Under the pieces are notes generated by a model. It saw only the letters and a program-made list of their open reading frames with translations. It did no database searches and was not told where the DNA came from. Shown piece after piece: positions 25,511-38,100 of a stretch of 64,000 nt of DNA. The stretch spans positions 496,001 through 560,000 of the forward strand of contig BROI01000010.1 of assembly GCA_027923505.1 (NCBI GenBank), read 5' to 3'. Each line of letters opens with the position of its first letter. Within the stretch, counting starts at the first letter, position 1. Position numbers and translations under genes: made by a program. This DNA is from Mayamaea pseudoterrestris. Taxonomy: Eukaryota > Bacillariophyta > Bacillariophyceae > Sellaphorales > Sellaphoraceae.

Positions 25511-26264
25511 TCAGCTATGGATGATTTGTTTGCACCAATCTCACTGCAAGCATGTCCCCAAGCATAGCCGATCAGGATGGATGGAGCAAGACTTCATTTG
25601 AGGGTAGATTAAAAAGGCCATGCACTGTAGTACCATGGAGCTGGTACCTGTGTTGATGTCTGGATTGCCCTCCCATACCGTAGCTGCTTGGAATCAGCTA
25701 TGAATGATTTTTTTTGCCCCAATCTCACTGCAAGCATGTCTCCAAGCATAGCCAAACAGGATGGATGGAGCAAGACTTCAATTGGGGGTAGATTAAAAAG
25801 GCCATGCACTGTAGCACCACGGAGCTGGTTCCTGTGTGGATGCCTGAACTGCCTTCCCATACCGTAGCTGCTTGGAATCAGCTATGGATGATTTTTTTGC
25901 CTTAATCTCACCGCAAGCATGTCCCCAAGCATAGCCAAACAGGATGGATGGAGCAAGACTTCATTTGGGGATAGATTAAAAAGGCCATGCACTGTAGTAC
26001 CATGGAGCTGGTACCTTTGTTGATGTCTGGATTGCCCTCCCATACCATAGCTAGGAAGCAGCTATGGATGATTTTTTTCACTGATGTCACTGCAAGCATG
26101 TCCTTTAACATAGCCAAACAGGATGGATGGAGCAAGACTACAATTGGGGGAAGATTTGGAAAGCCATGCACTGTAGCACCATGGAGCTGGTTCCTGTGTG
26201 GATGTCTAGATTGCCCTCCCATGCTATGGATGTTTTTTTGCACCAATCTCACCACAAGCATGTC
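25511..26264. repeat. Satellite C, left flank (about 182-bp monomer)
   Basis: About four units. The motif CCATGCACTGTAG recurs at 25618, 25802, 25985 and 26164, giving spacings of 184, 183 and 179 bp. Units contain AGCTATGGATGATTTTTTTG, GCAAGCATGTCCCC and a GTACCA...TGGTAC inverted pair. The orientation is the same as the C copies at 57.1-57.45 kb. Confidence 0.92.
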
Positions 26265-28284
26265 TGTTGGACCATTCTGGTGTAGTTTGGGCACCTACCG
26301 GGCTTGCTGTAGGGGCATTTGCATGTCATGGCATCTGCGGGCTGAGACTGGTGACAAGTTGTCACCAAATACATTGCCATCCCCCGGGACACCAGCCAAG
26401 CCTACCATCATGTAGCGCAGCCTTAATAATGTTGTTGGCATCAGTCTGGTGTATTTTGGGCACCTACAGGGCTTGCTGTAGGGGCATTTGAATGTCCCGG
26501 CATCTGCGGGCTGAGACTGGTGACAAGTTGTCACCAAATACATTGCCATCCCCTGAGACACCAGCCAAGCCTACCATCTTGTAGCGCAGCTTGAAAAATG
26601 ATGTTGGCACCATTCTGGTGTATTTTGGGCACCTACAGGGCTTGCTGTAGGGGCGTTTGAATGTCATGGCATCTGCGGGCTGAGACTGGTGACAAGCTGT
26701 CACCAAATACATTGCCATCCCCTGAGACAACAGCCAAGCCAACCATCTTGTAGCACATCATATATAATGATGTTGGCACCAGTCTGGTGATATTTGGGCA
26801 CCTACAGGGCTTGCTGTAGGGGCGTTTGAATGTCAAGGCATCTGCGGGCTGAGATTGGTGACAAGTTGTCACCAAATACATTGCCATCCCCTGAGACACC
26901 AACCAAGCCTACCATCTTGTAGCGCAGCCTTAAAAAGGATGTTGGCACCATTCTGGTGTAATTTGGGCACCTACAGGGCTGGCTGTAGGGGCGTTTGAAT
27001 GTCATGGCATCTGCGGCTGAGACTGGTGACAAGTTGTCACCAAATACATTGCCATCCCCTGAGACAACAGCCAAGCCTACCATCTTGTAGCGCATCCTAT
27101 ATAATGATGTTGGCACCATTCTGGTGTAATTTGGGCGCCTACAGGGCTTGCTGTAGGGGTGTTTGAATGTCAAGGCACCTGCAGGCTGAGATTGGTGACA
27201 AGTTGTCACCAAATACATTGCCATCCCCTGAGACACCAACCAAGCCTACCTTCTTGTAGCGCCGCCTGAAAAAGGATGGTGGCACCATTCTGGTGTAATT
27301 TGGGCACCTACAGGGCTTGCTGTAGGGGCGTTTGAATGTCATGGCATCTGCGGGCTGAGACTGGTGACAAGTTGTCACCAAATACATTTCCATCCTTTGA
27401 GACACCCACCAAGCCTACCATCTTGTAGCGCAGCCTAAAAAAAAGGATGTTGGCACCATTCTGGTGTAATTTGGGCACATACAGGGCTTGCTGTAGGGGC
27501 ATTTGAATGTCATGGCATCTGCGGGCTGAGATTGGTGACAAGTTGTCACCAAATACATTGTTATCCCCTGAGACACCAACCAAGCCTACGATCTTGTAGC
27601 GCAGCCTGAAAAAGGATGTTGGCACCATTCTGGTGTAATTTGGGCACCTACAGGGCTTGCTGTAGGGGCGTTTGAATGTCAAGGCACCTGCAGGCTGAGA
27701 CTGGTGACAAGTTGTCACCAAATACATTGCCATCCCCTGAGACACCAACCAAGCCTACAATCTTGTAGCGCAGCCTGAAAAAGGATGCTGGCACCATTCT
27801 GGTGTAATTTGGGCACCTACAGGGCTTGCTGTAGGGGCGTTTGAATGTCATGGCATCTGCGGGCTGAGACTGGTGACAAGTTGTCACCAAATACATTGCC
27901 ATCCCCTGAGACACCAACCAAGCCTACCTTCTTGTAGCGCCGCCTGAAAAAGGATGCTGTCACCATTCTGGTGTAATTTGGGTACCTACCGGGCTTGCTG
28001 TAGGGGTGTTTGAATGTCAAGGCATCTGCGGGCTGAGACTGGTGACAAGTTGTCACCAAATACATTGCCATCCCCTGAGACACCAACCAAGCCTACCTTC
28101 TTGTAGCGCCGCCTGAAAATGGATGTTGGCACCATTCTGGTGTAATTTGGGCACCTACCGGGCTTGCTGTAGGGGTGTTTGAATGTCAAGGCATCTGCGG
28201 GCTGAGACTGGTGACAAGTTGTCACCAAATACATTGCCATCCCCTGAGACACCAGCCAAGCCTACCATCTTGTAGCGCAGCCTG
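26265..28284. repeat. Satellite A2 block left of the 6.9-kb duplication
   Basis: About 12 monomers of 169 bp in the A2 wording (CACCTACAGGGCTTGCTGTAGG, ACCAAATACATTGCCATCCC). The dyad is intact in most copies. It follows satellite C at about 26,265 with a short imperfect join. Confidence 0.95.
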
Positions 28285-31200
28285 AAAAAGGATGTTGGCA
28301 CCATTCTGGTGTAATTTGGGCACCTACAGGGCTTGCTGTAGGGGCGTTTGAATGTCATGGGATCTGCGGGCTGAGACTGGTGACAAGTTGTCACCAAATA
28401 CATTGCCATCCCCTGAGACACCAACCAAGCCTACCTTCTTGTAGCGCAGCCTGAAAAAGGATGCTGTCACCATTCTGGTGTAATTTGGGTACCTACCGGG
28501 CTTGCTGTAGGGGCATTTGAATGTCATGGCATCTGCGGGCTGAGACTGGTGACAAGTTGTCACCAAATACATTGCCATCCCCTGAGACACCAACCAAGCC
28601 TACAATCTTGTAGCGCAGCCTGAAAAAGGATGTTGGCACCATTCTGGTGTAATTTGGGCACCTACCGGGCTTGCTGTAGGGGCGTTTGAATGTCATGGCA
28701 TCTGCGGGCTGAGACTGGTGACAAGTTGTCACCAAATACATTGCCATCCCCTGAGACACCAACCAAGCCTACCTTCGTGTAGCGCAGCCTGAAAAAGGAT
28801 GTTGGCACCATTCTGGTGTAATTTGGGCACCTACCGGGCTTGCTGTAGGGGCGTTTGAATGTCATGGGATCTGCGGGCTGAGACTGGTGACAAGTTGTCA
28901 CCAAATACATTGCCATCCCCTGAGACACCAGCCAAGCCTACCTTCTTGTAGCGCAGCCTAAAAAATGATGTTGTCACCATTCTGGTGTAATTTGGGCACC
29001 TACAGGGCTTGCTGTAGGGGCGTTTGAATGTCATGGCATCTGCGGGCTGAGACTGGTGACAAGTTGTCACCAAATACATTGCCATCCCCTGAGACGCCAA
29101 CTATGCATATTTTCTTGTAGCGCAGCCTAAAAAACTGATGTTGGCACCATTCTGGTGTAATTTGGGCACCTACCGGGCTTGCTGTAGGGGCGTTTGAATG
29201 TCAAGGCACCTGCGGGCTGAGACTGGTGACAAGTTGTCACCAAAGACATTTCCATCCCTTGAGACACCAACCAAGCCTACAATCTTGTAGCGCAGCCTGA
29301 AAAAGGATGTTGGCACCATTCTGGTGTAATTTGGGCACCTACAGGGCTTGCTGTAGGGGCGTTTGAATGTCAAGGCACCTGCGGGCTGAGACTGGTGACA
29401 AGTTGTCACCAAAGACATTTCCATCCCTTGAGACACCAACCAAGCCTACCTTCTTGTAGCGCAGCCTGAAAAAGGATGTTGGCACCATTCTGGTGTAATT
29501 TGGGCACCTACCGGGCTTGCTGTAGGGGCGTTTGAATGTCATGGGATCTGCGGGCTGAGACTGGTGACAAGTTGTCACCAAATACATTGCCATCCCCTGA
29601 GACACCAACCAAGCCTACCATCTTGTAGCGCAGCCTGAAAAAGGATGTTGGCACCATTCTGGTGTAATTTGGGCACCTACCGGGCTTGCTGTAGGGGTGT
29701 TTGAATGTCAAGGCACCTGCAGGCTGAGATTGGTGACAAGTTGTCACCAAATACATTGCCATCCCCTGAGACACCAACCAAGCCTACCTTCGTGTAGCGC
29801 AGCCTGAAAAAGGATGTTGGCACCATTCTGGTGTAATTTGGGCACCTACCGGGCTTGCTGTAGGGGCGTTTGAATGTCATGGGATCTGCGGGCTGAGACT
29901 GGTGACAAGTTGTCACCAAATACATTGCCATCCCCTGAGACACCAACCAAGCCTACCTTCTTGTAGCGCCGCCTGAAAAAGGATGCTGTCACCATTCTGG
30001 TGTAATTTGGGTACCTACCGGGCTTGCTGTAGGGGTGTTTGAATGTCAAGGCACCTGCAGGCTGAGATTGGTGACAAGTTGTCACCAAATACATTGCCAT
30101 CCCCTGAGACACCAACCAAGCCTACCTTCGTGTAGCGCAGCCTGAAAAAGGATGTTGGCACCATTCTGGTGTAATTTGGGCACCTACCGGGCTTGCTGTA
30201 GGGGCGTTTGAATGTCATGGGATCTGCGGGCTGAGACTGGTGACAAGTTGTCACCAAATACATTGCCATCCCCTGAGACACCAGCCAAGCCTACCATCTT
30301 GTAGCGCAGCCTAAAAAAGGATGTTGGCACCATTCTGGTGTAATTTGGGCACCTACAGGGCTTGCTGTAGGGGCGTTTGAATGTCATGGCATCTGCGGGC
30401 TGAGACTGGTGACAAGTTGTCACCAAATACATTGCCATCCCCTGAGACACCAACCAAGCCTACGATCTTGTAGCGCAGCCTAAAAAAATGGATGTTGGCA
30501 CCATTCTGGTGTAATTTGGGCACCTACCGGGCTTGCTGTAGGGGCGTTTGAATGTCAAGGCACCTGCAGGCTGAGATTGGTGACAAGTTGTCACCAAATA
30601 CATTGCCATCCCCTGAGACACCAACCAAGCCTACCATCTTGTAGCGCAGCCTAAAAAAGGATGTTGGCACCATTCTGGTGTAATTTGGGCACCTACAGGG
30701 CTTGCTGTAGGGGCGTTTGAATGTCAAGGCACCTGCGGGCTGAGACTGGTGACAAGTTGTCACCAAAGACATTTCCATCCCTTGAGACACCAACCAAGCC
30801 TACAATCTTGTAGCGCAGCCTGAAAAAGTATGTTGGCACCATTTTGGTGTAATTTGGGCACCTACCGGGCTTGCTGTAGGGGCGTTTGAATGTCATGGGA
30901 TCTGCGGGCTGAGACTGGTGACAAGTTGTCACCAAATACATTGCCATCCCCTGAGACACCAACCAAGCCTACCTTCTTGTAGCGCCGCCTGAAAAAGGAT
31001 GTTGTCACCATTCTGGTGTAATTTGGGTACCTACCGGGCTTGCTGTAGGGGTGTTTGAATGTCAAGGCACCTGCAGGCTGAGATTGGTGACAAGTTGTCA
31101 CCAAATACATTGCCATCCCCTGAGACACCAACCAAGCCTACCTTCGTGTAGCGCAGCCTGAAAAAGGATGTTGGCACCATTCTGGTGTAATTTGGGCACC

Positions 31201-34200
31201 TACCGGGCTTGCTGTAGGGGCGTTTGAATGTCATGGGATCTGCGGGCTGAGACTGGTGACAAGTTGTCACCAAATACATTGCCATCCCCTGAGACACCAG
31301 CCAAGCCTACCATCTTGTAGCGCAGCCTAAAAAAGGATGTTGGCACCATTCTGGTGTAATTTGGGCACATACAGGGCTTGCTGTAGGGGCATTTGAATGT
31401 CATGGCATCTGCGGGCTGAGATTGGTGACAAGTTGTCACCAAATACATTGTTATCCCCTGAGACACCAACCAAGCCTACGATCTTGTAGCGCAGCCTAAA
31501 AAAATGGATGTTGGCACCATTCTGGTGTAATTTGGGCACCTACCGGGCTTGCTGTAGGGGTGTTGGAATGTCAAGGCACCTGCAGGCTGAGATTGGTGAC
31601 AAGTTGTCACCAAATACATTGCCATCCCCTGAGACACCAACCAAGCCTACCTTCTTGTAGCGCCGCCTGAAAAAGGATGTTGGCACCATTCTGGTGTAAT
31701 TTGGGCACCTACAGGGCTTGCTGTAGGGGCGTTTGAATGTCATGGCATCTGCGGGCTGAGACTGGTGACAAGTTGTCACCAAAGACATTTCCATCCCTTG
31801 AGACACCAACCAAGCCTACAATCTTGTAGCACAGCCTGAAAAAGTATGTTGGCACCATTCTGGTGTAATTTGGGCACCTACCGGGCTTGCTGTAGGGGCG
31901 TTTGAATGTCATGGGATCTGCGGGCTGAGACTGGTGACAAGTTGTCACCAAATACATTGCCATCCCCTGAGACACCAACCAAGCCTACCTTCTTGTAGCG
32001 CCGCCTGAAAAAGGATGTTGTCACCATTCTGGTGTACTTTGGGCAACTACCGGGCTTGCTGTAGGGGCGTTTGAATGTCAAGGCACCTGCAGGCTGAGAT
32101 TGGTGACAAGTTGTCATCAAATACATTGCCATCCCCTGAGACACCAACCAAGCCTACCTTCGTGTAGCGCAGCCTGAAAAAGGATGTTGGCACCATTCTG
32201 GTGTAATTTGGGCACCTACCGGGCTTGCTGTAGGGGCGTTTGAATGTCATGGGATCTGCGGGCTGAGACTGGTGACAAGTTGTCACCAAATACATTGCCA
32301 TCCCCTGAGACACCAGACAAGCCTACCCCCTTGTAGCACAGCCGAAATAATGATGTTGGCACCATTCTGGTGTAATTTGGGCACCTACACGGCTTGCTGT
32401 AGGGGCGTTTGAATGTCATGGCATCTGCGGGCTGAGACTGGTGACAAGTTGTCACCAAATACATTGCCATCCCCTGAGACACCAACCAAGCCTACCTTCT
32501 TGTAGCGCCGCCTGAAAAAGGATGTTGGCACCATTCTGGTGTAATTTGGGCACCTACCGGGCTTGCTGTAGGGGTGTTTGAATGTCAAGGCACCTGCAGG
32601 CTGAGATTGGTGACAAGTTGTCACCAAATACATTGCCATCCCCTGAGACACCAACCAAGCCTACCTTCGTGTAGCGCAGCCTGAAAAAGGATTTTGGCAC
32701 CATTCTGGTGTAATTTGGGCACCTACCGGGCTTGCTGTAGGGGCGTTTGAATGTCATGGGATCTGCGGGCTGAGACTGGTGACAAGTTGTCACCAAATAC
32801 ATTGCCATCCCCTGAGACACCAGACAAGCCTACCCCCTTGTAGCACAGCCGAAATAATGATGTTGGCACCATTCTGGTGTAATTTGGGCACCTACCGGGC
32901 TTGCTGTAGGGGCGTTTGAATGTCATGGGATCTGCGGGCTGAGACTGGTGACAAGTTGTCACCAAATACATTGCCATCCCCTGAGACAACCGCCAAGCCA
33001 ACCATCTTGTAGCGCATCCTGAATAATGATGTTGGCACCATTTTGGTGTAATTTTGGCACCTATTGGGCTCGCTGTAGGGGCGTTTGAATGTCAAGGCAC
33101 CTGCGGGCTGAGACTGGTGACAAGTTGTCACCAAATATATTGCCATCCCCTGAGACAACAGCCAATCCTACCATCTCGTAGCGCAACCTGAATAATGATG
33201 TTGGCACCATTCTGGTTTATTTTGGGCACCTACAGGGCCTGATGTAGGGGCGTTTGAATGTCATGGGATCTGCGGGCTGAGACTGGTGACAAGTTGTCAC
33301 CAAATACATTGCCATCCCCTGAGACACCAACCAAGCCTACCATCTTGTAGCGCAGCCTGAAAAAGGATGGTGGCACCATTCTGGTGTAATTTGGGAACTT
33401 AGAGGGCTTGCTGTAGGGGCGTTTGAATGTCATGGCATCTGCGGGCTGAGACTAGTGACAAGTTGTCACCAAATATATTGCCATCCCCTGAGACACCAGT
33501 CAAGCCTATCATCTTGTAGAGCAGCTTAAAAAAGGATGTTGGCACCATTCTAGTGTAATTTGGGCACCTACCAGGCTTGCTGTAGGGGCGTTTGAATTTC
33601 AAGGCACCTGCAGGCTGAGATTGGTGACAAGTTGTCACCAAATACATTGCCATCCCCTGAGACACCAACCAAGCTTACCATCATGTAGCGCAGCCTGAAA
33701 AAGGATGTTGGCACCATTCTGGTGTAATTTGGGCACCTACAGGGCTTGCTGTAGGGGCGTTTGAATGTCATGGCATCTGCGGGCTGAGACTGGTGACAAG
33801 TTGTCACCAAATACATTGCCATCCCCTGAGACACCAACTAAGCCTACCATCTTGTAGCGCAGCCTGTATAATGATGTTGGCACCATTTTGGTGTAATTTG
33901 GGCACCTACAGGGCTTGCTGTAGGGGCATCTGAATGTCATGGCATCTGCGGGCTGAGACTGGTGACAAGTTGTCACCAAATACATTGCCATCCCCTGAGA
34001 CACCAACCAAGCCCACCTTCGTGTAGCGCAGCCTGAAAAAGGATGTTGGCACCATTCTGGTGTAATTTGGGCACCTACAGGGCTTGCTGTAGGGGCATTT
34101 GAACGTCATGGCATCTGGTGACAAGTTGTCACCAAATACATTGCCATCCCCTGAGATACTAACCAAGCTTACCATCTTGTAGCGCAGCCTGAAAAAGGAT

Positions 34201-35152
34201 GCTGGCACCATTCTGGTGTAATTTGGACACCTACCGGGCTTGCTGTAGGGGCGTTTGAATGTCATGTCATCTGCGGGCTGAGACTGGTGACAAGTTGTCA
34301 CCAAATACATTGCCATCCCCTGAGATACTAACCAAGCTTACCATCTTGTAGCGCAGCCTGAAAAAGGATGCTGGCACCATTCTGGTGTAATTTGGACACC
34401 TACCGGGCTTGCTGTAGGGGCGTTTGAATGTCATGTCATCTGCGGGCTGAGACTGGTGACAAGTTGTCACCAAATACATTGCCATCCCCTGAGACAACAG
34501 CCAAGCTAACCATCTTGTAGCGTATCCTGAATAATGATGTTGGCACCAGTCTGGTGTAATTTGGGCACCTACAGGGCTTGCTGTAGGGGCATTTAAATGT
34601 CATGGCATCTGCGGGCTGAGACTGGTGACAAGTTGTCACCAAATACATTGCCATCCCCTGAGACACCAACCAAGCCTACCATCTTGTAGCTCAGCCTACA
34701 TAATGATGTTGGCACCATTCTGGTGTAATTTGGGCACCCACAGGGCTTGCTGTAGGGGCGTTTGAATGTCATGGCACCTGCGGGCTGGGACTGGTGACAA
34801 GTTGTCACCAAATACATTGCCATCCCCTGAGACACCAACCAAGCCTACCATCTTGTAGCGCAGCCTGCATAATGATGTTGGCACCATTTGGGTGTATTTT
34901 GGGCACCTACAGGGCCTGATGTAGGGGACTTTGAATGTCAAGGCACCTGCGGGCTGAGATTGGTGACAAGTTGTCACCAAATACATTGCCATACCCTGAG
35001 ACACCAACCAAGCCAACCATCTTGTAGCGTATCCTGAATAATGATGTTGGCACCAGTCTGGTGTAAATTGGGCACCTACAGGGCTTGCTGTAGGGGCATT
35101 TGATTATCATGGCATCTGCCGGCTGAGACTGGTGACAAGTTGTCACCACAAT
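28285..35152. repeat. 6868-bp tandem duplication of satellite A2, copy 1
   Basis: About 40 A2 monomers that match copy 2 base for base over long stretches. By eye I find three substitutions, two near 28,980 and one near 29,173. The copy ends GTTGTCACCACAAT, where CAAT equals the first bases of the CoDi element's LTR rather than satellite sequence, and then joins the AAAAAGG that starts copy 2. Internal sub-repeats of about six monomers (about 1016 bp) are also visible. Confidence 0.93.
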
Positions 35153-38100
35153 AAAAAGGATGTTGGCACCATTCTGGTGTAATTTGGGCACCTACAGGGC
35201 TTGCTGTAGGGGCGTTTGAATGTCATGGGATCTGCGGGCTGAGACTGGTGACAAGTTGTCACCAAATACATTGCCATCCCCTGAGACACCAACCAAGCCT
35301 ACCTTCTTGTAGCGCAGCCTGAAAAAGGATGCTGTCACCATTCTGGTGTAATTTGGGTACCTACCGGGCTTGCTGTAGGGGCATTTGAATGTCATGGCAT
35401 CTGCGGGCTGAGACTGGTGACAAGTTGTCACCAAATACATTGCCATCCCCTGAGACACCAACCAAGCCTACAATCTTGTAGCGCAGCCTGAAAAAGGATG
35501 TTGGCACCATTCTGGTGTAATTTGGGCACCTACCGGGCTTGCTGTAGGGGCGTTTGAATGTCATGGCATCTGCGGGCTGAGACTGGTGACAAGTTGTCAC
35601 CAAATACATTGCCATCCCCTGAGACACCAACCAAGCCTACCTTCGTGTAGCGCAGCCTGAAAAAGGATGTTGGCACCATTCTGGTGTAATTTGGGCACCT
35701 ACCGGGCTTGCTGTAGGGGCGTTTGAATGTCATGGGATCTGCGGGCTGAGACTGGTGACAAGTTGTCACCAAATACATTGCCATCCCCTGAGACACCAGC
35801 CAAGCCTACCTTCTTGTAGCGCAGCCCAAAAAAGGATGTTGTCACCATTCTGGTGTAATTTGGGCACCTACAGGGCTTGCTGTAGGGGCGTTTGAATGTC
35901 ATGGCATCTGCGGGCTGAGACTGGTGACAAGTTGTCACCAAATACATTGCCATCCCCTGAGACGCCAACTATGCATATTTTCTTGTAGCGCAGCCTAAAA
36001 AACTGATGTTGGCACCATTCTGGTGTAATTTGGGCACCTACAGGGCTTGCTGTAGGGGCGTTTGAATGTCAAGGCACCTGCGGGCTGAGACTGGTGACAA
36101 GTTGTCACCAAAGACATTTCCATCCCTTGAGACACCAACCAAGCCTACAATCTTGTAGCGCAGCCTGAAAAAGGATGTTGGCACCATTCTGGTGTAATTT
36201 GGGCACCTACAGGGCTTGCTGTAGGGGCGTTTGAATGTCAAGGCACCTGCGGGCTGAGACTGGTGACAAGTTGTCACCAAAGACATTTCCATCCCTTGAG
36301 ACACCAACCAAGCCTACCTTCTTGTAGCGCAGCCTGAAAAAGGATGTTGGCACCATTCTGGTGTAATTTGGGCACCTACCGGGCTTGCTGTAGGGGCGTT
36401 TGAATGTCATGGGATCTGCGGGCTGAGACTGGTGACAAGTTGTCACCAAATACATTGCCATCCCCTGAGACACCAACCAAGCCTACCATCTTGTAGCGCA
36501 GCCTGAAAAAGGATGTTGGCACCATTCTGGTGTAATTTGGGCACCTACCGGGCTTGCTGTAGGGGTGTTTGAATGTCAAGGCACCTGCAGGCTGAGATTG
36601 GTGACAAGTTGTCACCAAATACATTGCCATCCCCTGAGACACCAACCAAGCCTACCTTCGTGTAGCGCAGCCTGAAAAAGGATGTTGGCACCATTCTGGT
36701 GTAATTTGGGCACCTACCGGGCTTGCTGTAGGGGCGTTTGAATGTCATGGGATCTGCGGGCTGAGACTGGTGACAAGTTGTCACCAAATACATTGCCATC
36801 CCCTGAGACACCAACCAAGCCTACCTTCTTGTAGCGCCGCCTGAAAAAGGATGCTGTCACCATTCTGGTGTAATTTGGGTACCTACCGGGCTTGCTGTAG
36901 GGGTGTTTGAATGTCAAGGCACCTGCAGGCTGAGATTGGTGACAAGTTGTCACCAAATACATTGCCATCCCCTGAGACACCAACCAAGCCTACCTTCGTG
37001 TAGCGCAGCCTGAAAAAGGATGTTGGCACCATTCTGGTGTAATTTGGGCACCTACCGGGCTTGCTGTAGGGGCGTTTGAATGTCATGGGATCTGCGGGCT
37101 GAGACTGGTGACAAGTTGTCACCAAATACATTGCCATCCCCTGAGACACCAGCCAAGCCTACCATCTTGTAGCGCAGCCTAAAAAAGGATGTTGGCACCA
37201 TTCTGGTGTAATTTGGGCACCTACAGGGCTTGCTGTAGGGGCGTTTGAATGTCATGGCATCTGCGGGCTGAGACTGGTGACAAGTTGTCACCAAATACAT
37301 TGCCATCCCCTGAGACACCAACCAAGCCTACGATCTTGTAGCGCAGCCTAAAAAAATGGATGTTGGCACCATTCTGGTGTAATTTGGGCACCTACCGGGC
37401 TTGCTGTAGGGGCGTTTGAATGTCAAGGCACCTGCAGGCTGAGATTGGTGACAAGTTGTCACCAAATACATTGCCATCCCCTGAGACACCAACCAAGCCT
37501 ACCATCTTGTAGCGCAGCCTAAAAAAGGATGTTGGCACCATTCTGGTGTAATTTGGGCACCTACAGGGCTTGCTGTAGGGGCGTTTGAATGTCAAGGCAC
37601 CTGCGGGCTGAGACTGGTGACAAGTTGTCACCAAAGACATTTCCATCCCTTGAGACACCAACCAAGCCTACAATCTTGTAGCGCAGCCTGAAAAAGTATG
37701 TTGGCACCATTTTGGTGTAATTTGGGCACCTACCGGGCTTGCTGTAGGGGCGTTTGAATGTCATGGGATCTGCGGGCTGAGACTGGTGACAAGTTGTCAC
37801 CAAATACATTGCCATCCCCTGAGACACCAACCAAGCCTACCTTCTTGTAGCGCCGCCTGAAAAAGGATGTTGTCACCATTCTGGTGTAATTTGGGTACCT
37901 ACCGGGCTTGCTGTAGGGGTGTTTGAATGTCAAGGCACCTGCAGGCTGAGATTGGTGACAAGTTGTCACCAAATACATTGCCATCCCCTGAGACACCAAC
38001 CAAGCCTACCTTCGTGTAGCGCAGCCTGAAAAAGGATGTTGGCACCATTCTGGTGTAATTTGGGCACCTACCGGGCTTGCTGTAGGGGCGTTTGAATGTC

